64,000 nt of DNA, taken from the NCBI RefSeq assembly GCF_002245625.1, contig NZ_NOIG01000006.1:310001-374000 (forward strand). The letters run 5' to 3'. Under the pieces are notes generated by a model, which was given only the letters and a program-made list of their open reading frames with translations, ran no database searches and was not told where the DNA came from. The DNA comes from Acidovorax kalamii (GTDB lineage: Bacteria; Pseudomonadota; Gammaproteobacteria; Burkholderiales; Burkholderiaceae_C). Every line of letters starts with the position of its first letter. Within the stretch, counting starts at the first letter, position 1. Made by a program: the position numbers and the translations under genes. This document shows positions 8,501 to 16,559 of the stretch, piece by piece.

Positions 8501-9045
8501 TTGACGTTGTTGCTGGTGTTGGGATCGGTGGTGGTGCTGCCCGCCGTGGCGGTGTTGGTCCACACCCCGGCCGAGGGCAAGCGCACGCGCACCGTCACGG
8601 TTTGATTGGCATTGAACGGAATGTCGCCTAAGGCGCAATTGACCGTGCCGCCCGCCTGGTTGCAGGTGCCTGCGGTGGTGTTGACATCCATGAAGACAGA
8701 ACCTGCGGGCAAGGTGTCTGTCAACGTGACACCCACCGCCCCATTGGGTCCGTTGTTGTCGATGCGCAGTGTGTACGTGAAGATGCCACCGGCCGGCCCC
8801 GGGTCCGGAGAGTCCGCGTGGTTCACCACCAGGTCTGCAGACTGCGCCAAGGCCGCGCCTGCGAACATCCCATTCGCCAGCAGCAGCCAGCAAAACCGGC
8901 GCATGGCGCGTGATGCCTGGCGGGATACTTCCGCCCAGCGCTGATAAAGCACGCCCTGCCCGGGCGGCTGGGTATCGTCAAATTCCTGTGTACGTTGACT
9001 GGGCGGATGCGCGCCCACAAAGAGGCGCGACAAAGGATTGAACAT
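5560..9045 (-). CDS. Large DUF11-repeat surface protein with IPTL-CTERM sorting signal
   Basis: A 1161-residue protein from the chosen ATG, which has AGGA about 10 bases upstream; the frame continues 20 codons further up. After an unusually long N-terminal lead comes a signal-type segment (RRFCWLLLANGMFAGAALAQS), then about eight DUF11-like beta-sandwich repeats. Each carries variants of N(N/T/L/S)GP...VxDTLPAG followed by GWTC or similar Cys-containing loops and NNSA endings. The C-terminus is SIPTLSEWGLIILSTLLGL plus AARGRRR, i.e. IPTL motif, hydrophobic helix and Arg cluster. Such proteins are exported, processed by exosortase H and probably surface-anchored or secreted, and may be adhesive. 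The neighbouring xrtH is the expected processing enzyme. Confidence 0.9.
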   Translation of the reverse strand: MFNPLSRLFVGAHPPSQRTQEFDDTQPPGQGVLYQRWAEVSRQASRAMRRFCWLLLANGMFAGAALAQSADLVVNHADSPDPGPAGGIFTYTLRIDNNGPNGAVGVTLTDTLPAGSVFMDVNTTAGTCNQAGGTVNCALGDIPFNANQTVTVRVRLPSAGVWTNTATAGSTTTDPNTSNNVNSIQATTATQAADLSLSAVPSVASVNAGQAYSYALQATNHGPDAADGSQSITFTVPAGASITAAPSGGGWSCTPSSGYPLSSGNVSCTRSGTLANGATTSVLTVPAVSNVNGTVTAAFAVAGRKPDSAAMPDGDLTNNTVTVDVASNAGADVSITKTAASSNVAQGANVVYTLTPRLNGGVSLVGQVITVTDTLGAGLTFVSATGSGWTCDATITCTRSEYTGANFSNMPAITVTATADNTGVLTNTAGVSTALPDPVPGNNSATANVTSSNDADMRLTKTASINPVVPNQPFNYTLTARNTGPLAIPAGQTITITDQVPAGVTLNTLVSATGWTCDALPFAGPGAWNCSRSTALPANTDAPVVTVSAILTGTGTATNNACVALGAGLRVDSNAANNCAGVGVTSTATQADLRVVSKTASPITVVAGENLTYVITVENLGPATATNVVVSDTLASLVNTGGFQSAVASQGSCTPSGVTNGTSQNLSCSLGTLAAGAQATVTLVVRPNIAATGNRTNTATVRSSDVGDPDQSNNSGSVTSQVTALVDVTASKTATPASVAAGAPITFVATIGNTGPSTAQTVQMVDTLPSNAAFIELVAVSGGGTCSPITAGTVGGTLTCTWSSITAGSQQTATYRMRPLGNAAGSNVVNSIAATTATAESNTSNNSATTTTPVTAAQLDILVNKVDSADPVDLGQPTTYTITINNSGPSYGTNVVMTDIFPAPGSAPTANFSYQGALTVNAGGVCTEPTVGATSGTLRCVFPGLNSGQTATVTYAMRAEALTVAGATSGTAFNQASVTVDETETTLANNVVTHDTTARRFTVATDLALVKSAPAGPLAPGASLNYTLTVTNNGPLASDGAQVVDVLPAGVNFVSAVGCVNAAGTVRCAIGPLAVGASRTFTLVTALASPYTGARPLVNTATLDAPGDTNPGNNSSTTTTTVSVPPSGASSIPTLSEWGLIILSTLLGLMAWGQAARGRRR

Positions 9046-9514
9046 AGATAGATGGTCCTGAAGTGATGAACAGCTCAAGTTTTTTTGGCCACGCCGCAAC
9101 CTCACCGACCCCTTTCGGGGCGGTAAAAATCGGTGTGAGGGGAGACCGCGAAGACGCCCAGCCTTGGTGGCTGAAAGCAGCGCTCGAATCTATCCACGAA
9201 ACATTCGCTTTGCGGCAGGGCAACAATCGTTAACCATTGCCGGATGCCATGCGTGTCGTTCGCACCACGCTGGTGCATTGCAGCGTTGTTCGACTCGGCG
9301 GGCGACAGTGCAGCGCTTGGTTTCCTTGCCCGATGCAGGCCATCAAGGCTTCAGCGATTCAAGCGTTGGATCGCAGGACATTGCGCGCAGGCCAAAGCGG
9401 TGATTTGCGCTGCGAACAGCGGCACCGTGCAGTGCCATGCGGGCCCATGAGGCTTGAGCAAAACCAGCACAGTGGGCTATGCTGCACCAGCTCAACATTC
9501 CCCACAGCCCGCCC
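9046..9514. other. Divergent intergenic region between DUF11 gene and small hypothetical gene
   Basis: About 470 bases with no convincing gene. Short frames here lack ribosome sites and recognisable content. At 9100-9140 there is a compound hairpin (minus strand: CCTCACACCGA ... CCCC-GAAA-GGGG ... TCGG-TGAGG) with a GNRA-type loop, about 55-95 bases upstream of the DUF11 start, which could be a 5' leader structure. No clear sigma-70 promoter was identified. Confidence 0.5.
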
Positions 9515-9823
9515 ATGAAGGACTGGATACGCAACGTTTTGTCGATCCGACAGGCACGCCGCCCCGCGCCGGTGGGGCAGGTGCCTGCAGTGGGCACGGA
9601 CATTCAGCGGGGAGAACTGAAGATGGCCGTCACCCACCGGATTTCAGGGGAGTTGTGGGACTGGCTGGTGCTCTCCGGCTGGCGCAATCTGCCGGTGGCG
9701 ACCGACCGGCGCCGGGGCGTGCGGCTGCCCGATGAGGCCCTCAAGACCTTGATGGACGCAGCCCCCCAAGAGCGCAACCAAGTCTATGCGCGGCTGCTGG
9801 AGCAGGCACAGCCGCAGGAGTGA
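9515..9823 (+). CDS. Small hypothetical protein
   Basis: A 102-residue basic protein (MKDWIRNVLSIRQARRP...) with a C-terminal part ISGELWDWLVLSGWRNLPVATDRRRGVRLPDEALKTLMDAAP. I do not recognise the family. Composition and codon use look like coding sequence, and a bidirectional terminator follows 45 bases after the stop. Neither this ATG nor one 12 codons upstream (9479) has a clear ribosome site, so the start is uncertain. It converges with htpG. Confidence 0.6.
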   Translation: MKDWIRNVLSIRQARRPAPVGQVPAVGTDIQRGELKMAVTHRISGELWDWLVLSGWRNLPVATDRRRGVRLPDEALKTLMDAAPQERNQVYARLLEQAQPQE

Positions 9824-9868
9824 GTCAGGCACCGCAGCAGCCCGCCACGTTCACCGCATCCAAAGAAA

Positions 9869-9896
9869 AACCCCGGCGCCATTCAGCCCCGGGGTT
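9869..9896. terminator. Bidirectional Rho-independent terminator
   Basis: An 8-bp stem AACCCCGG/CCGGGGTT with 12-base loop lies between the convergent hypothetical gene and htpG. T-rich tracts follow in both directions (TTTCACTTTTTG on the plus strand, TTTTTCTTTG on the minus strand). Confidence 0.75.
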
Positions 9897-9900
9897 TCAC

Positions 9901-9953
9901 TTTTTGATAGCAATCAAACGCCTACCCACGCGCGGTGACGGCATATTTCGCCC
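9901..9953 (+). repeat. AT-rich interspersed element, copy F
   Basis: The stretch TTTTTGATAGC ... ACGCCT ... GCGCGGTGACGGCATATTTCGCC shares layout with the copies at 24796 and 35292. It is intergenic, directly after the terminator and before the htpG stop, so it probably lies in or beyond the htpG 3' region. Confidence 0.55.
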
Positions 9954-9985
9954 CATAAGGACGCACGCCAGTCACCGGCCGGCTC

Positions 9986-11962
9986 TCAGGCCAGCAGCGC
10001 GTTGACCCGCTTGACGTAGGCAGCGGGGTCTTCCGGCAGGCCGCCTTCGGCCAGCAGGGCCTGGTCAAACAGGATGTGGGCCAGGTCGTGGAAGTGCACG
10101 CTGCCGTCGAGCTTCTTCACCAGCGCGTGCTCGGCATTCACCTCCAGCACGGGCTTGGACTCGGGCGCCTGCTGCCCAGCCTGCTTGAGCATGCGGGCCA
10201 GCTGCGTGCTCATGCCGTCGTCCTGCACCACAAGGCAGGCGGGCGAATCGACCAGGCGGGTGGTCACGCGCACATCTTCGGCCTTGTCCTTGAGCGCTTC
10301 TTTCAGCTTGGCCAGCACGGGCTTGAAGGCCTCGGCAGCCTCTTCAGCGGCCTTCTTCTCGGCCTCGTCCTGCAGCTTGCCCAGGTCCACGGCACCCTTG
10401 GCCACGCTTTGCAGTGGCGTGCCGTCAAACTCGTGCAGGTAGTTCAGCGCCCACTCGTCCACGCGGTCAGTCATCAAGAGCACTTCGATGCCCTTCTTCT
10501 TGAAGACTTCGAGCTGCGGGCTGTTCTTGGCAGCGGCCAGGGTGTCGGCGGTGATGTAGTAGATCGCCTCCTGGCCTTCCTTCATGCGGGCCTTGTAGTC
10601 GGCAAAGCCCACGGTCACGGCGTCGCTGGTGGTGGACGCAAAACGCAGCAGCTTGGCCAGGCGCTCGCGGTTGCCAAAGTCTTCGCCCAGGCCTTCCTTC
10701 AGCACCGCGCCAAACTCGCTGTAGAACGCGGTGTACTTGCCTTCCTTGGCCTTGTCGTCGGCGTCCACCACATCGGTCACGCCGTCGGCATTGGCGGCGG
10801 TGTCGTGCTTGTCGTGTTTGGCCAGGTCTTCCAGCATGCTCAGCACACGCTTGGTGCTGCCCTCGCGGATCGCGCGCACGTCGCGGCTTTCCTGCAGCAG
10901 CTCGCGGCTCACGTTCAGTGGCAGGTCGGCCGAGTCGATCACGCCCTTGACGAAGCGCAAGTAGGTGGGCATCAGCGCCTCGGCGTCGTCCATGATGAAG
11001 ACGCGCTTGACGTAGAGCTTCACGCCCGCCTTCTTGTCGCGGTTCCACAGGTCAAACGGCGCCTTGGCGGGGATGTACAGCAGCTGCGTGTACTCGGTGT
11101 TGCCTTCGACGCGGTTGTGCGCCCAGGTCAGCGGGGCCTCGTGGTCGTGGCTGATGGCCTTGTAGAACTCGGCGTACTGTTCTTCGGTGATGTCCTTCTT
11201 GGGGCGCGTCCACAGGGCGCTGGCCTTGTTGATGGTTTCCCACTCGCCGGTCTTGACCATGCCACCGGGCTGGCGGCCACCGTTTTCGTCATTGGGGTTG
11301 ATCAGCTCGCCGTCTTTCCACTCTTCCTTTTCCATCAGGATGGGCAGGCTGATGTGGTCGGAGTATTTGGCGATGACCTGCTTGAGCTTCCAGGCGTTGA
11401 GGTATTCCTCGGCGTCGTCGCGCAGGAGCAGGATGATGCTGGTGCCGCGCTGGGCGCGGGTGATGGTTTCGACCTCGAAGTCGCCCGTGCCGCCGCTGAT
11501 CCAGCGCACGCCCTCTTCGGCCTTCAGGCCCGCGCGGCGCGATTCCACTGTGATCTTGTCGGCCACGATGAAGCCCGAGTAAAAGCCCACGCCGAACTGG
11601 CCGATGAGCTGGGCGTCCGCCTTCTGGTCGCCCGAGAGCTTGCCCATGAAGTCCTTGGTGCCGCTCTTGGCAATCGTGCCCAGGTGGTCGATGGCCTCCT
11701 GCTGGCTCATGCCGATGCCGTTGTCGGTGATGGTCAGCGTCTTGGCAGCCTTGTCAAAGCTCACACGCACTTCAAGGTTGGGGGCATCCTCGAACAGGGC
11801 GGAGTTGTTCAGCCCCTCAAAACGCAGCTTGTCGCAGGCGTCGGACGCGTTGGAGATCAGCTCGCGCAGGAAGATTTCCTGGTTGGAGTACAGCGAGTGG
11901 GTGACCAGGTGCAGCAACTGGGCCACTTCGGCCTGGAAAGACAGGGTTTGTTTGGTGCTCAT
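9986..11962 (-). CDS. htpG: Molecular chaperone HtpG (Hsp90)
   Basis: A 658-residue bacterial Hsp90 (E. coli HtpG is 624). The N-terminal GHKL ATPase is clear: [16 protein letters not shown] (ATP-binding Asn), [31 protein letters not shown]. The middle domain has the family stretches [14 protein letters not shown] and [15 protein letters not shown], and the C-terminal dimerisation domain follows. It acts in the cytosol as an ATP-dependent chaperone for late folding and stress. The ATG is at the standard position ([18 protein letters not shown]). A likely sigma-32 promoter lies upstream. Confidence 0.97.
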   Translation of the reverse strand: MSTKQTLSFQAEVAQLLHLVTHSLYSNQEIFLRELISNASDACDKLRFEGLNNSALFEDAPNLEVRVSFDKAAKTLTITDNGIGMSQQEAIDHLGTIAKSGTKDFMGKLSGDQKADAQLIGQFGVGFYSGFIVADKITVESRRAGLKAEEGVRWISGGTGDFEVETITRAQRGTSIILLLRDDAEEYLNAWKLKQVIAKYSDHISLPILMEKEEWKDGELINPNDENGGRQPGGMVKTGEWETINKASALWTRPKKDITEEQYAEFYKAISHDHEAPLTWAHNRVEGNTEYTQLLYIPAKAPFDLWNRDKKAGVKLYVKRVFIMDDAEALMPTYLRFVKGVIDSADLPLNVSRELLQESRDVRAIREGSTKRVLSMLEDLAKHDKHDTAANADGVTDVVDADDKAKEGKYTAFYSEFGAVLKEGLGEDFGNRERLAKLLRFASTTSDAVTVGFADYKARMKEGQEAIYYITADTLAAAKNSPQLEVFKKKGIEVLLMTDRVDEWALNYLHEFDGTPLQSVAKGAVDLGKLQDEAEKKAAEEAAEAFKPVLAKLKEALKDKAEDVRVTTRLVDSPACLVVQDDGMSTQLARMLKQAGQQAPESKPVLEVNAEHALVKKLDGSVHFHDLAHILFDQALLAEGGLPEDPAAYVKRVNALLA

Positions 11963-12051
11963 GGTGTCTTGGTCTTGGAATGGGCTACTTCATACGGTCT
12001 TGAGAAATGCCTTGGGTGCACCTGCGGTGCAAAAGACATTCGCGCGTGTTC

Positions 12052-12079
12052 ACCTCGGGGCGGATGGCGCGATTTCAAG
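12052..12079 (-). promoter_or_regulatory. Candidate sigma-32 heat-shock promoter of htpG
   Basis: On the minus strand CTTGAAA (12073-12079) is a perfect -35 for sigma-32. It is followed 13 bases later by CCCGAGGT (12052-12059), a partial match to CCCCATNT. It is about 90 bases upstream of the htpG ATG. The gene identity makes heat-shock control expected. Confidence 0.5.
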
Positions 12080-12328
12080 ACCAGCTGAGCGTTAGTCCAC
12101 TGAATCCGAGAAATCAGCGGTGAACTACCGGCAACCGAGAGGGCACGGACAGCAGTCCCGCCATCTGATGCGGCTTTGACGCGCCAGATGCTCTCCCAGT
12201 GCCCAAAAGAGCATTGTTGACAATTTGCGCGCAATTAACGCTTGTTCAGCACATTTTGCCCTCCTAAGATGCCGCATTGGCTGTGGGCTTGCGCCAGCAG
12301 CTGCCCCCCTGCTTTTTTGGACAAGCCC

Positions 12329-13024
12329 ATGCCCACCTCATTGCAAAAATGGTCTGCCGAGTTCCTCGGCACGTTCTGGCTCACCTTCGGCGGCTGTGGC
12401 AGCGCGGTACTGGCGGCCGCGTTTCCGCAGCTGGGCATCGGGTTTCTGGGCGTGTCCCTGGCGTTTGGCCTGACGGTGCTGACCGGGGCCTATGCGCTGG
12501 GGCCCATCTCGGGCGGGCATTTCAACCCGGCGGTGTCCGTGGGCCTGGCACTGGGCGGCCGGTTCAAGGTGTCTGAACTGCCTGGCTATGTGGTGGCGCA
12601 GGTGCTGGGCGCGATTGTGGCCGCCGGGGTGCTTTACCTCATCGCCACGGGCAAGCCCGGGGCGGACATTGGCGGGTTTGCCACCAATGGCTACGGCGAA
12701 CATTCCCCCGGTGGCTACGGGCTGCTGGCGGCTGTGGTGGCCGAGGTCGTGCTCACGGCGGTGTTCCTGATCGTGATCCTGGGCGTGACCTCGCGGCACG
12801 CGGCAGAAGGCGTGGGCGGCATGGCCATCGGCCTGTGCCTCACGCTGATCCACCTGATCTCCATCCCGGTGACCAACACCTCGGTCAACCCGGCGCGCAG
12901 CACCGGCCCCGCCCTGTTTGGGCCCAGCTATGCGCTGTCGGAGCTGTGGGTGTTCTGGGCCGCGCCCATTGCGGGCGCCTTGCTGGGCGCCGCCATCTAC
13001 CGGGGGCTGTTCGGCGAAGATTGA
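12329..13024 (+). CDS. aqpZ: Aquaporin Z
   Basis: A 231-residue protein, the same length as E. coli AqpZ, with six membrane segments and both NPA half-helix motifs ([11 protein letters not shown] near residue 66 and [13 protein letters not shown] in the second half). The Arg after the second NPA and the narrow-filter context fit an orthodox water channel rather than a glycerol facilitator. I chose the ATG of [14 protein letters not shown], which gives the family length; the frame is open 29 codons further up. It converges with the DHH gene with only 12 bases between the stops. Confidence 0.95.
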   Translation: MPTSLQKWSAEFLGTFWLTFGGCGSAVLAAAFPQLGIGFLGVSLAFGLTVLTGAYALGPISGGHFNPAVSVGLALGGRFKVSELPGYVVAQVLGAIVAAGVLYLIATGKPGADIGGFATNGYGEHSPGGYGLLAAVVAEVVLTAVFLIVILGVTSRHAAEGVGGMAIGLCLTLIHLISIPVTNTSVNPARSTGPALFGPSYALSELWVFWAAPIAGALLGAAIYRGLFGED

Positions 13025-13036
13025 GCGATAGACCGC

Positions 13037-13972
13037 TCAGTTTTCGAGCGTGATGCGCTGCACCAGTGTCTGCAGGATGGCGTCGGCCTTCTCGTTGGAC
13101 ACCTGGCAGGTGCCTGCAGCCGCATGGCCCCCACCGCCAAACTCCAGCATGAGGTTGCCGATGTGCACGTGGCTGCTGCGGTCCAGGATGGACTTGCCTG
13201 TGGCAAACACCGTGTTCTGCTTCTGCAGCCCCCACATCACGTGGATGGAGATGTTGCACTCCGGGAACAGCGCATAGATCATGAAGCGGTTGGTGGCCCA
13301 GATGGTCTCTTCCTCGCGCAGGTCCAGCACCACCAACTTGCCGATGCGGATGGCGCAGCGCTGCAGCTGCTCCTTGGCCTTCGCCGCATGCTCGCGGTAA
13401 AGCTGCACCCGCTCCTGCACGTCGGGCAGGGCCAGGATGTCGTCGATGGTGTGGTCACGGCAATACTGGATCAGGTCCATCATCAGCGCGTAGTTGCTGA
13501 TGCGGAACTCCCGAAAACGCCCCAGCCCGGTGCGCGAGTCCATCATGTAGTTCAGCAGCACCCAGCCCTGGGGGTCGAGGATGTCTTCGCGCGAGTACTG
13601 GGCCGAGTCGGCCTGGTCCACCGCCGCCATCATGTCTTCGGTGATGCGCGGGAAGGCCGCCTTGCCGCCGTAGTGGTTGTAGACCACGCGCGCTGCCGAG
13701 GGGGCATGGGCCTCGATGATGTGGTTCTCGTCGCGGCGGCCCGAGTTGCGGATGGTTTCGGACTCGTGGTGATCAAACACCAGGTGCGCCCCGGGCACAT
13801 AAGGCAGGTTGGTGGTGATGTCGCGGCTGGTGATGGCGACCTTGCCATCCTGCATGTCTTTGGGGTGGACAAAGGTGATTTCGTCAATCAGATCCAGCTC
13901 GTTGAGCAGCACGGCGCAGACCAGGCCGTCAAAGTCGCTGCGGGTCACCAGGCGGTATTTCACATCACTCAC
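13037..13972 (-). CDS. DHH/DHHA1-family phosphoesterase
   Basis: A 311-residue protein with N-terminal DHH domain (VTRSDFDGLVCAVLL and the signature LVFDHHESE) and a C-terminal DHHA1 domain (MLEFGGGGHAAAGTCQV). Members are metal-dependent phosphoesterases: exopolyphosphatase, oligoribonuclease (NrnA) or c-di-AMP/pApA types. The exact substrate cannot be read from sequence. The start is a GTG preceded by AAGGAG at 6 bases, the best ribosome site in this stretch; the frame is open far upstream but overlaps the neighbouring gene there. Confidence 0.85.
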   Translation of the reverse strand: MSDVKYRLVTRSDFDGLVCAVLLNELDLIDEITFVHPKDMQDGKVAITSRDITTNLPYVPGAHLVFDHHESETIRNSGRRDENHIIEAHAPSAARVVYNHYGGKAAFPRITEDMMAAVDQADSAQYSREDILDPQGWVLLNYMMDSRTGLGRFREFRISNYALMMDLIQYCRDHTIDDILALPDVQERVQLYREHAAKAKEQLQRCAIRIGKLVVLDLREEETIWATNRFMIYALFPECNISIHVMWGLQKQNTVFATGKSILDRSSHVHIGNLMLEFGGGGHAAAGTCQVSNEKADAILQTLVQRITLEN

Positions 13973-14039
13973 AAGTTTCTCCTTGTTGTCTATTGCTGCA
14001 TGAACACATCGTAGCCGCACCCCCGGCACCGGGCCAGCG

Positions 14040-15320
14040 TCATGTGGGCGCCGCCATCCACTGCTCCAGCTGCCGGGCCACGCCGGCATCGTCCAGCAGC
14101 GCCAGATGGCCCAGGCGGTGGAACACCGCCTGCCGTTCCTTGGCAAACCCGAGCCCCCGGCCCGCATCATCGTGGATGCCCAGGGCGCTGTGCAAGGGCA
14201 CCAACCCGTCCCCCACCAGCCGCTCAGCCAGCGGGCTGCGCCGCGCGGCCAGCGTGGCGGCCACCGCGTAGCAGGCCACCCCGGCGGGCAGGGGCACGGG
14301 GGTGCGCTGGTCGGGGCGGGTGCGAAAGCGGTCGCGCCCCTGCCAGTCGGCATCGAGCACATGGCCGTAGCGCAAATCAGTGATGCCCGCGCTGCGCAGC
14401 TGCGCCAGCCGGGCAAACGGCCGCGAATAGGGGGTGCTGCCCAGCAGCACGTCCACCCAGCTCCCCGCCCGCTCCAGCGGCGCGCCATGGTGGGGCGTGC
14501 CCAGAAAAACCACCTGGCGCAGCCGGGGCAGCCAGCCGCTGGGGGCCGCCGCCTGGGTGGCCGCATGGTGGCAGGCACTGCGCACCACCAGTCCGCCCAT
14601 GCTGTGGGCCAGCACGGCCAGCTCTGTCACGGGCACGGGCCAGCTGGCCACCAAGGATTCGAGCAGGGCCGACAGCTCGGCGCCGTTGGTCGAGATGTGC
14701 TGGCCGGTGTTGTAGCGCAGGTACACCGGCGTGTAGCCCAGCGCCTGGGCCAGGTGGGCGCCATGGTCATGGCCGCCATGCTGCCACTGCAGATCGTTCA
14801 TGCACAGTCCGTGCACCAGCACCAGCAACTTGCCGGTGGCCGTGCCCGGAGCGCCCAGGGCACGCACATCCAGCGGCAGGCCCTGCTGGTACCAGCCCAT
14901 GCGGGTGCACAGCGGATTGTTGTCCTGCTGCAGGCGGTCGCCCATCACACCGTTCAGGGCGGCGATGACCGCCTCGCGCTCCCACAGCACCTCGGTGCCG
15001 GGCGTACTCGCCGAGAAAAAGGGCTCCAGCCGCGCGAGCCCCGCCTGCAGGCCCGCATCCACGAGTTGCGTCACCCCCCGGATGCTCTGGTAGACCAAGC
15101 CGGTCAGCCCCCCGGTACGGCCCGGCTGGGCCCCGCCGGGCAACCCCAGGGTGCCGCGCACGGACTGGTGCACGCCCTCGGCCACGCGGCTGATACCGGT
15201 GGTGGCCTGCGTGGCCAGCCGGGCCACACCGCGCAGGTCGGAGACCCGCAGCTGCCGCAGCGGGTTGGATCCGGAAGCCGGTGCGCTGTCGCGTATGCGC
15301 GGTGGCCGCGAGGAAGGCAT
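14040..15320 (-). CDS. Alpha/beta hydrolase, lipase-like
   Basis: A 426-residue protein. The first ~150 residues are a family-specific, low-complexity and helical region. The hydrolase core follows: KLLVLVHGLCMNDLQW (oxyanion strand-loop), LAVLAHSMGGLVVRS (nucleophile elbow with catalytic Ser in HSMGG), VVFLGTPHHGAPLER, and a late FHRLGHLALLDD that can supply the catalytic His. The GTPHHG and HSMGG pattern is that of PGAP1/lipase-like esterases. There is no obvious signal peptide, so it is probably cytoplasmic. Substrate unknown. Confidence 0.8.
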   Translation of the reverse strand: MPSSRPPRIRDSAPASGSNPLRQLRVSDLRGVARLATQATTGISRVAEGVHQSVRGTLGLPGGAQPGRTGGLTGLVYQSIRGVTQLVDAGLQAGLARLEPFFSASTPGTEVLWEREAVIAALNGVMGDRLQQDNNPLCTRMGWYQQGLPLDVRALGAPGTATGKLLVLVHGLCMNDLQWQHGGHDHGAHLAQALGYTPVYLRYNTGQHISTNGAELSALLESLVASWPVPVTELAVLAHSMGGLVVRSACHHAATQAAAPSGWLPRLRQVVFLGTPHHGAPLERAGSWVDVLLGSTPYSRPFARLAQLRSAGITDLRYGHVLDADWQGRDRFRTRPDQRTPVPLPAGVACYAVAATLAARRSPLAERLVGDGLVPLHSALGIHDDAGRGLGFAKERQAVFHRLGHLALLDDAGVARQLEQWMAAPT

Positions 15321-15372
15321 GAGAAGGCTCCGATCCAGAAAAAAGGCGGGGTTGTACGGAGCTCGGCAGCGC

Positions 15373-16464
15373 TCAGAAGCGCTCGTTAGGCGACAGATAG
15401 CGCCACTGCCCCACGGGCAGGTGGCCCAGGGTCACGCGACCGATGCGGATGCGCTTGAGGCCCACGACCTTGAGCCCCACCAGTTCGCACATGCGGCGGA
15501 TCTGGCGTTTTTTGCCCTCGGTGAGCACAAAACGCAGTTGCTCGGGGTTTTGCCAATCGACCTTGGCGGGCTTGAGTGGCTCGCCGTCCAGGCTCAGGCC
15601 GTGGCGCAGGCGTTCCAGCAACTCTTTGGGGAACACCGCCTGCACATTGGTGCTGACCGGGTCACGCTCGTCGATTTCCTGCAGCGGCGCGGAGCGCTCG
15701 CCGGGGTGGCGAGCCGTCGTCTGGCCCGGTGCCTGGTAGACCACGCGCACGAGGTACTCCTTTTCCATCTCGGAGTCCTCGCCAATGATCTGCCGGGCCA
15801 CGCGGCCGTCCTGGGTCAGCACCAAGAGGCCCACCGAGTCGATGTCCAGCCGCCCGCAAGGCGCCAGGCCCCGCAGTTGCGGCGGCGAGAAGCGGTTGCG
15901 GCTGGGGTCATCGCGCCAGTGGGTGCGGGGGTTGATCAGCGCCACGGCGGGCGTGTGGCCGTCCTCGGCCTGGCCGCTCACGTAGCCGATGGGCTTGTTC
16001 AGCAGGATGGTGACGCGCTGCTCCTGGAAACCCTGGGCAATCTTGTCCACCTCGATGCGGTCGGCCGCCGTGACCTGCTGGCCCATGGTCGCCACCACCC
16101 CATTGACCTTGACCCAGCCCTGCTCCACCCAGTCGTCGGCCTCGCGCCGCGAGCACAGGCCCAGCTCGGCCATGCGCTTGTTCAGGCGCGAGGTGGGCAG
16201 GCCGCCCACCATGCCGGTGGCAGGTGCAGGCACCTGGCGCACAGGCGCCACAAACGCGCCCGACGCGACGCGGTAGGTGGACGGTGCGGGCGACCGGGCA
16301 GGCCGGGGGGCCCGGGGCGGCGGCACAGGCCGCGCAGGTGCAGGCTTGGCCGTCAGGGTGGGGCGGCGCAGCACGGGGCGCGGCGCCGCAGGCGAGGAAG
16401 GGCCACCGGCATCGGTGGCCGGGGCGGCAGGGCCCGCAGGCGGGCGAGGAGCAGAAGAAGACAT
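15373..16464 (-). CDS. rluF: RluF-like 23S rRNA pseudouridine synthase
   Basis: A 363-residue RsuA/RluB/RluF-group enzyme. An Ala/Pro-rich extension of about 90 residues precedes an S4 RNA-binding domain ([25 protein letters not shown]...), then the catalytic domain with [16 protein letters not shown] (catalytic Asp207), [17 protein letters not shown] and [16 protein letters not shown]. The [12 protein letters not shown] stretch resembles RluF more than RluB, so isomerisation of U2604/2605 in 23S rRNA is the best guess; the precise target is inferred. The disordered Pro-rich N-terminus is longer than in E. coli. Confidence 0.85.
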   Translation of the reverse strand: MSSSAPRPPAGPAAPATDAGGPSSPAAPRPVLRRPTLTAKPAPARPVPPPRAPRPARSPAPSTYRVASGAFVAPVRQVPAPATGMVGGLPTSRLNKRMAELGLCSRREADDWVEQGWVKVNGVVATMGQQVTAADRIEVDKIAQGFQEQRVTILLNKPIGYVSGQAEDGHTPAVALINPRTHWRDDPSRNRFSPPQLRGLAPCGRLDIDSVGLLVLTQDGRVARQIIGEDSEMEKEYLVRVVYQAPGQTTARHPGERSAPLQEIDERDPVSTNVQAVFPKELLERLRHGLSLDGEPLKPAKVDWQNPEQLRFVLTEGKKRQIRRMCELVGLKVVGLKRIRIGRVTLGHLPVGQWRYLSPNERF

Positions 16465-16559
16465 TGCGCGTATTTTCGCCTGTGGGCCGCCAGGGGCCCA
16501 AATGAATTTCGGTCGCCCCTGATCTGAAGACCCCGGCGACCGAAAGAACCCGGCGCAGC

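Noticed and set aside
5600-8900. Tandem repeats as a CRISPR or VNTR
   Set aside because: The periodicity is at protein level (DUF11 domains of about 130 residues) with diverged DNA.
9070-9100. Sigma-54 promoter before the DUF11 gene (TGGCC-A-tract-TTGAG)
   Set aside because: The GG-N10-GC rule is not met.
9095-9150. c-di-GMP (GEMM) riboswitch in the DUF11 leader
   Set aside because: A GNRA-capped stem is present, but the conserved GGACGCAAAGCC-type core is not.
10076-12088. 670-codon plus-strand open frame opposite htpG
   Set aside because: Antisense shadow of htpG, with His/Leu/Val-rich low-complexity content.
12217-12245. Sigma-70 promoter of aqpZ starting with TTGACA
   Set aside because: No acceptable -10 at 16-18 bases; spacing to TAACGC is 13.
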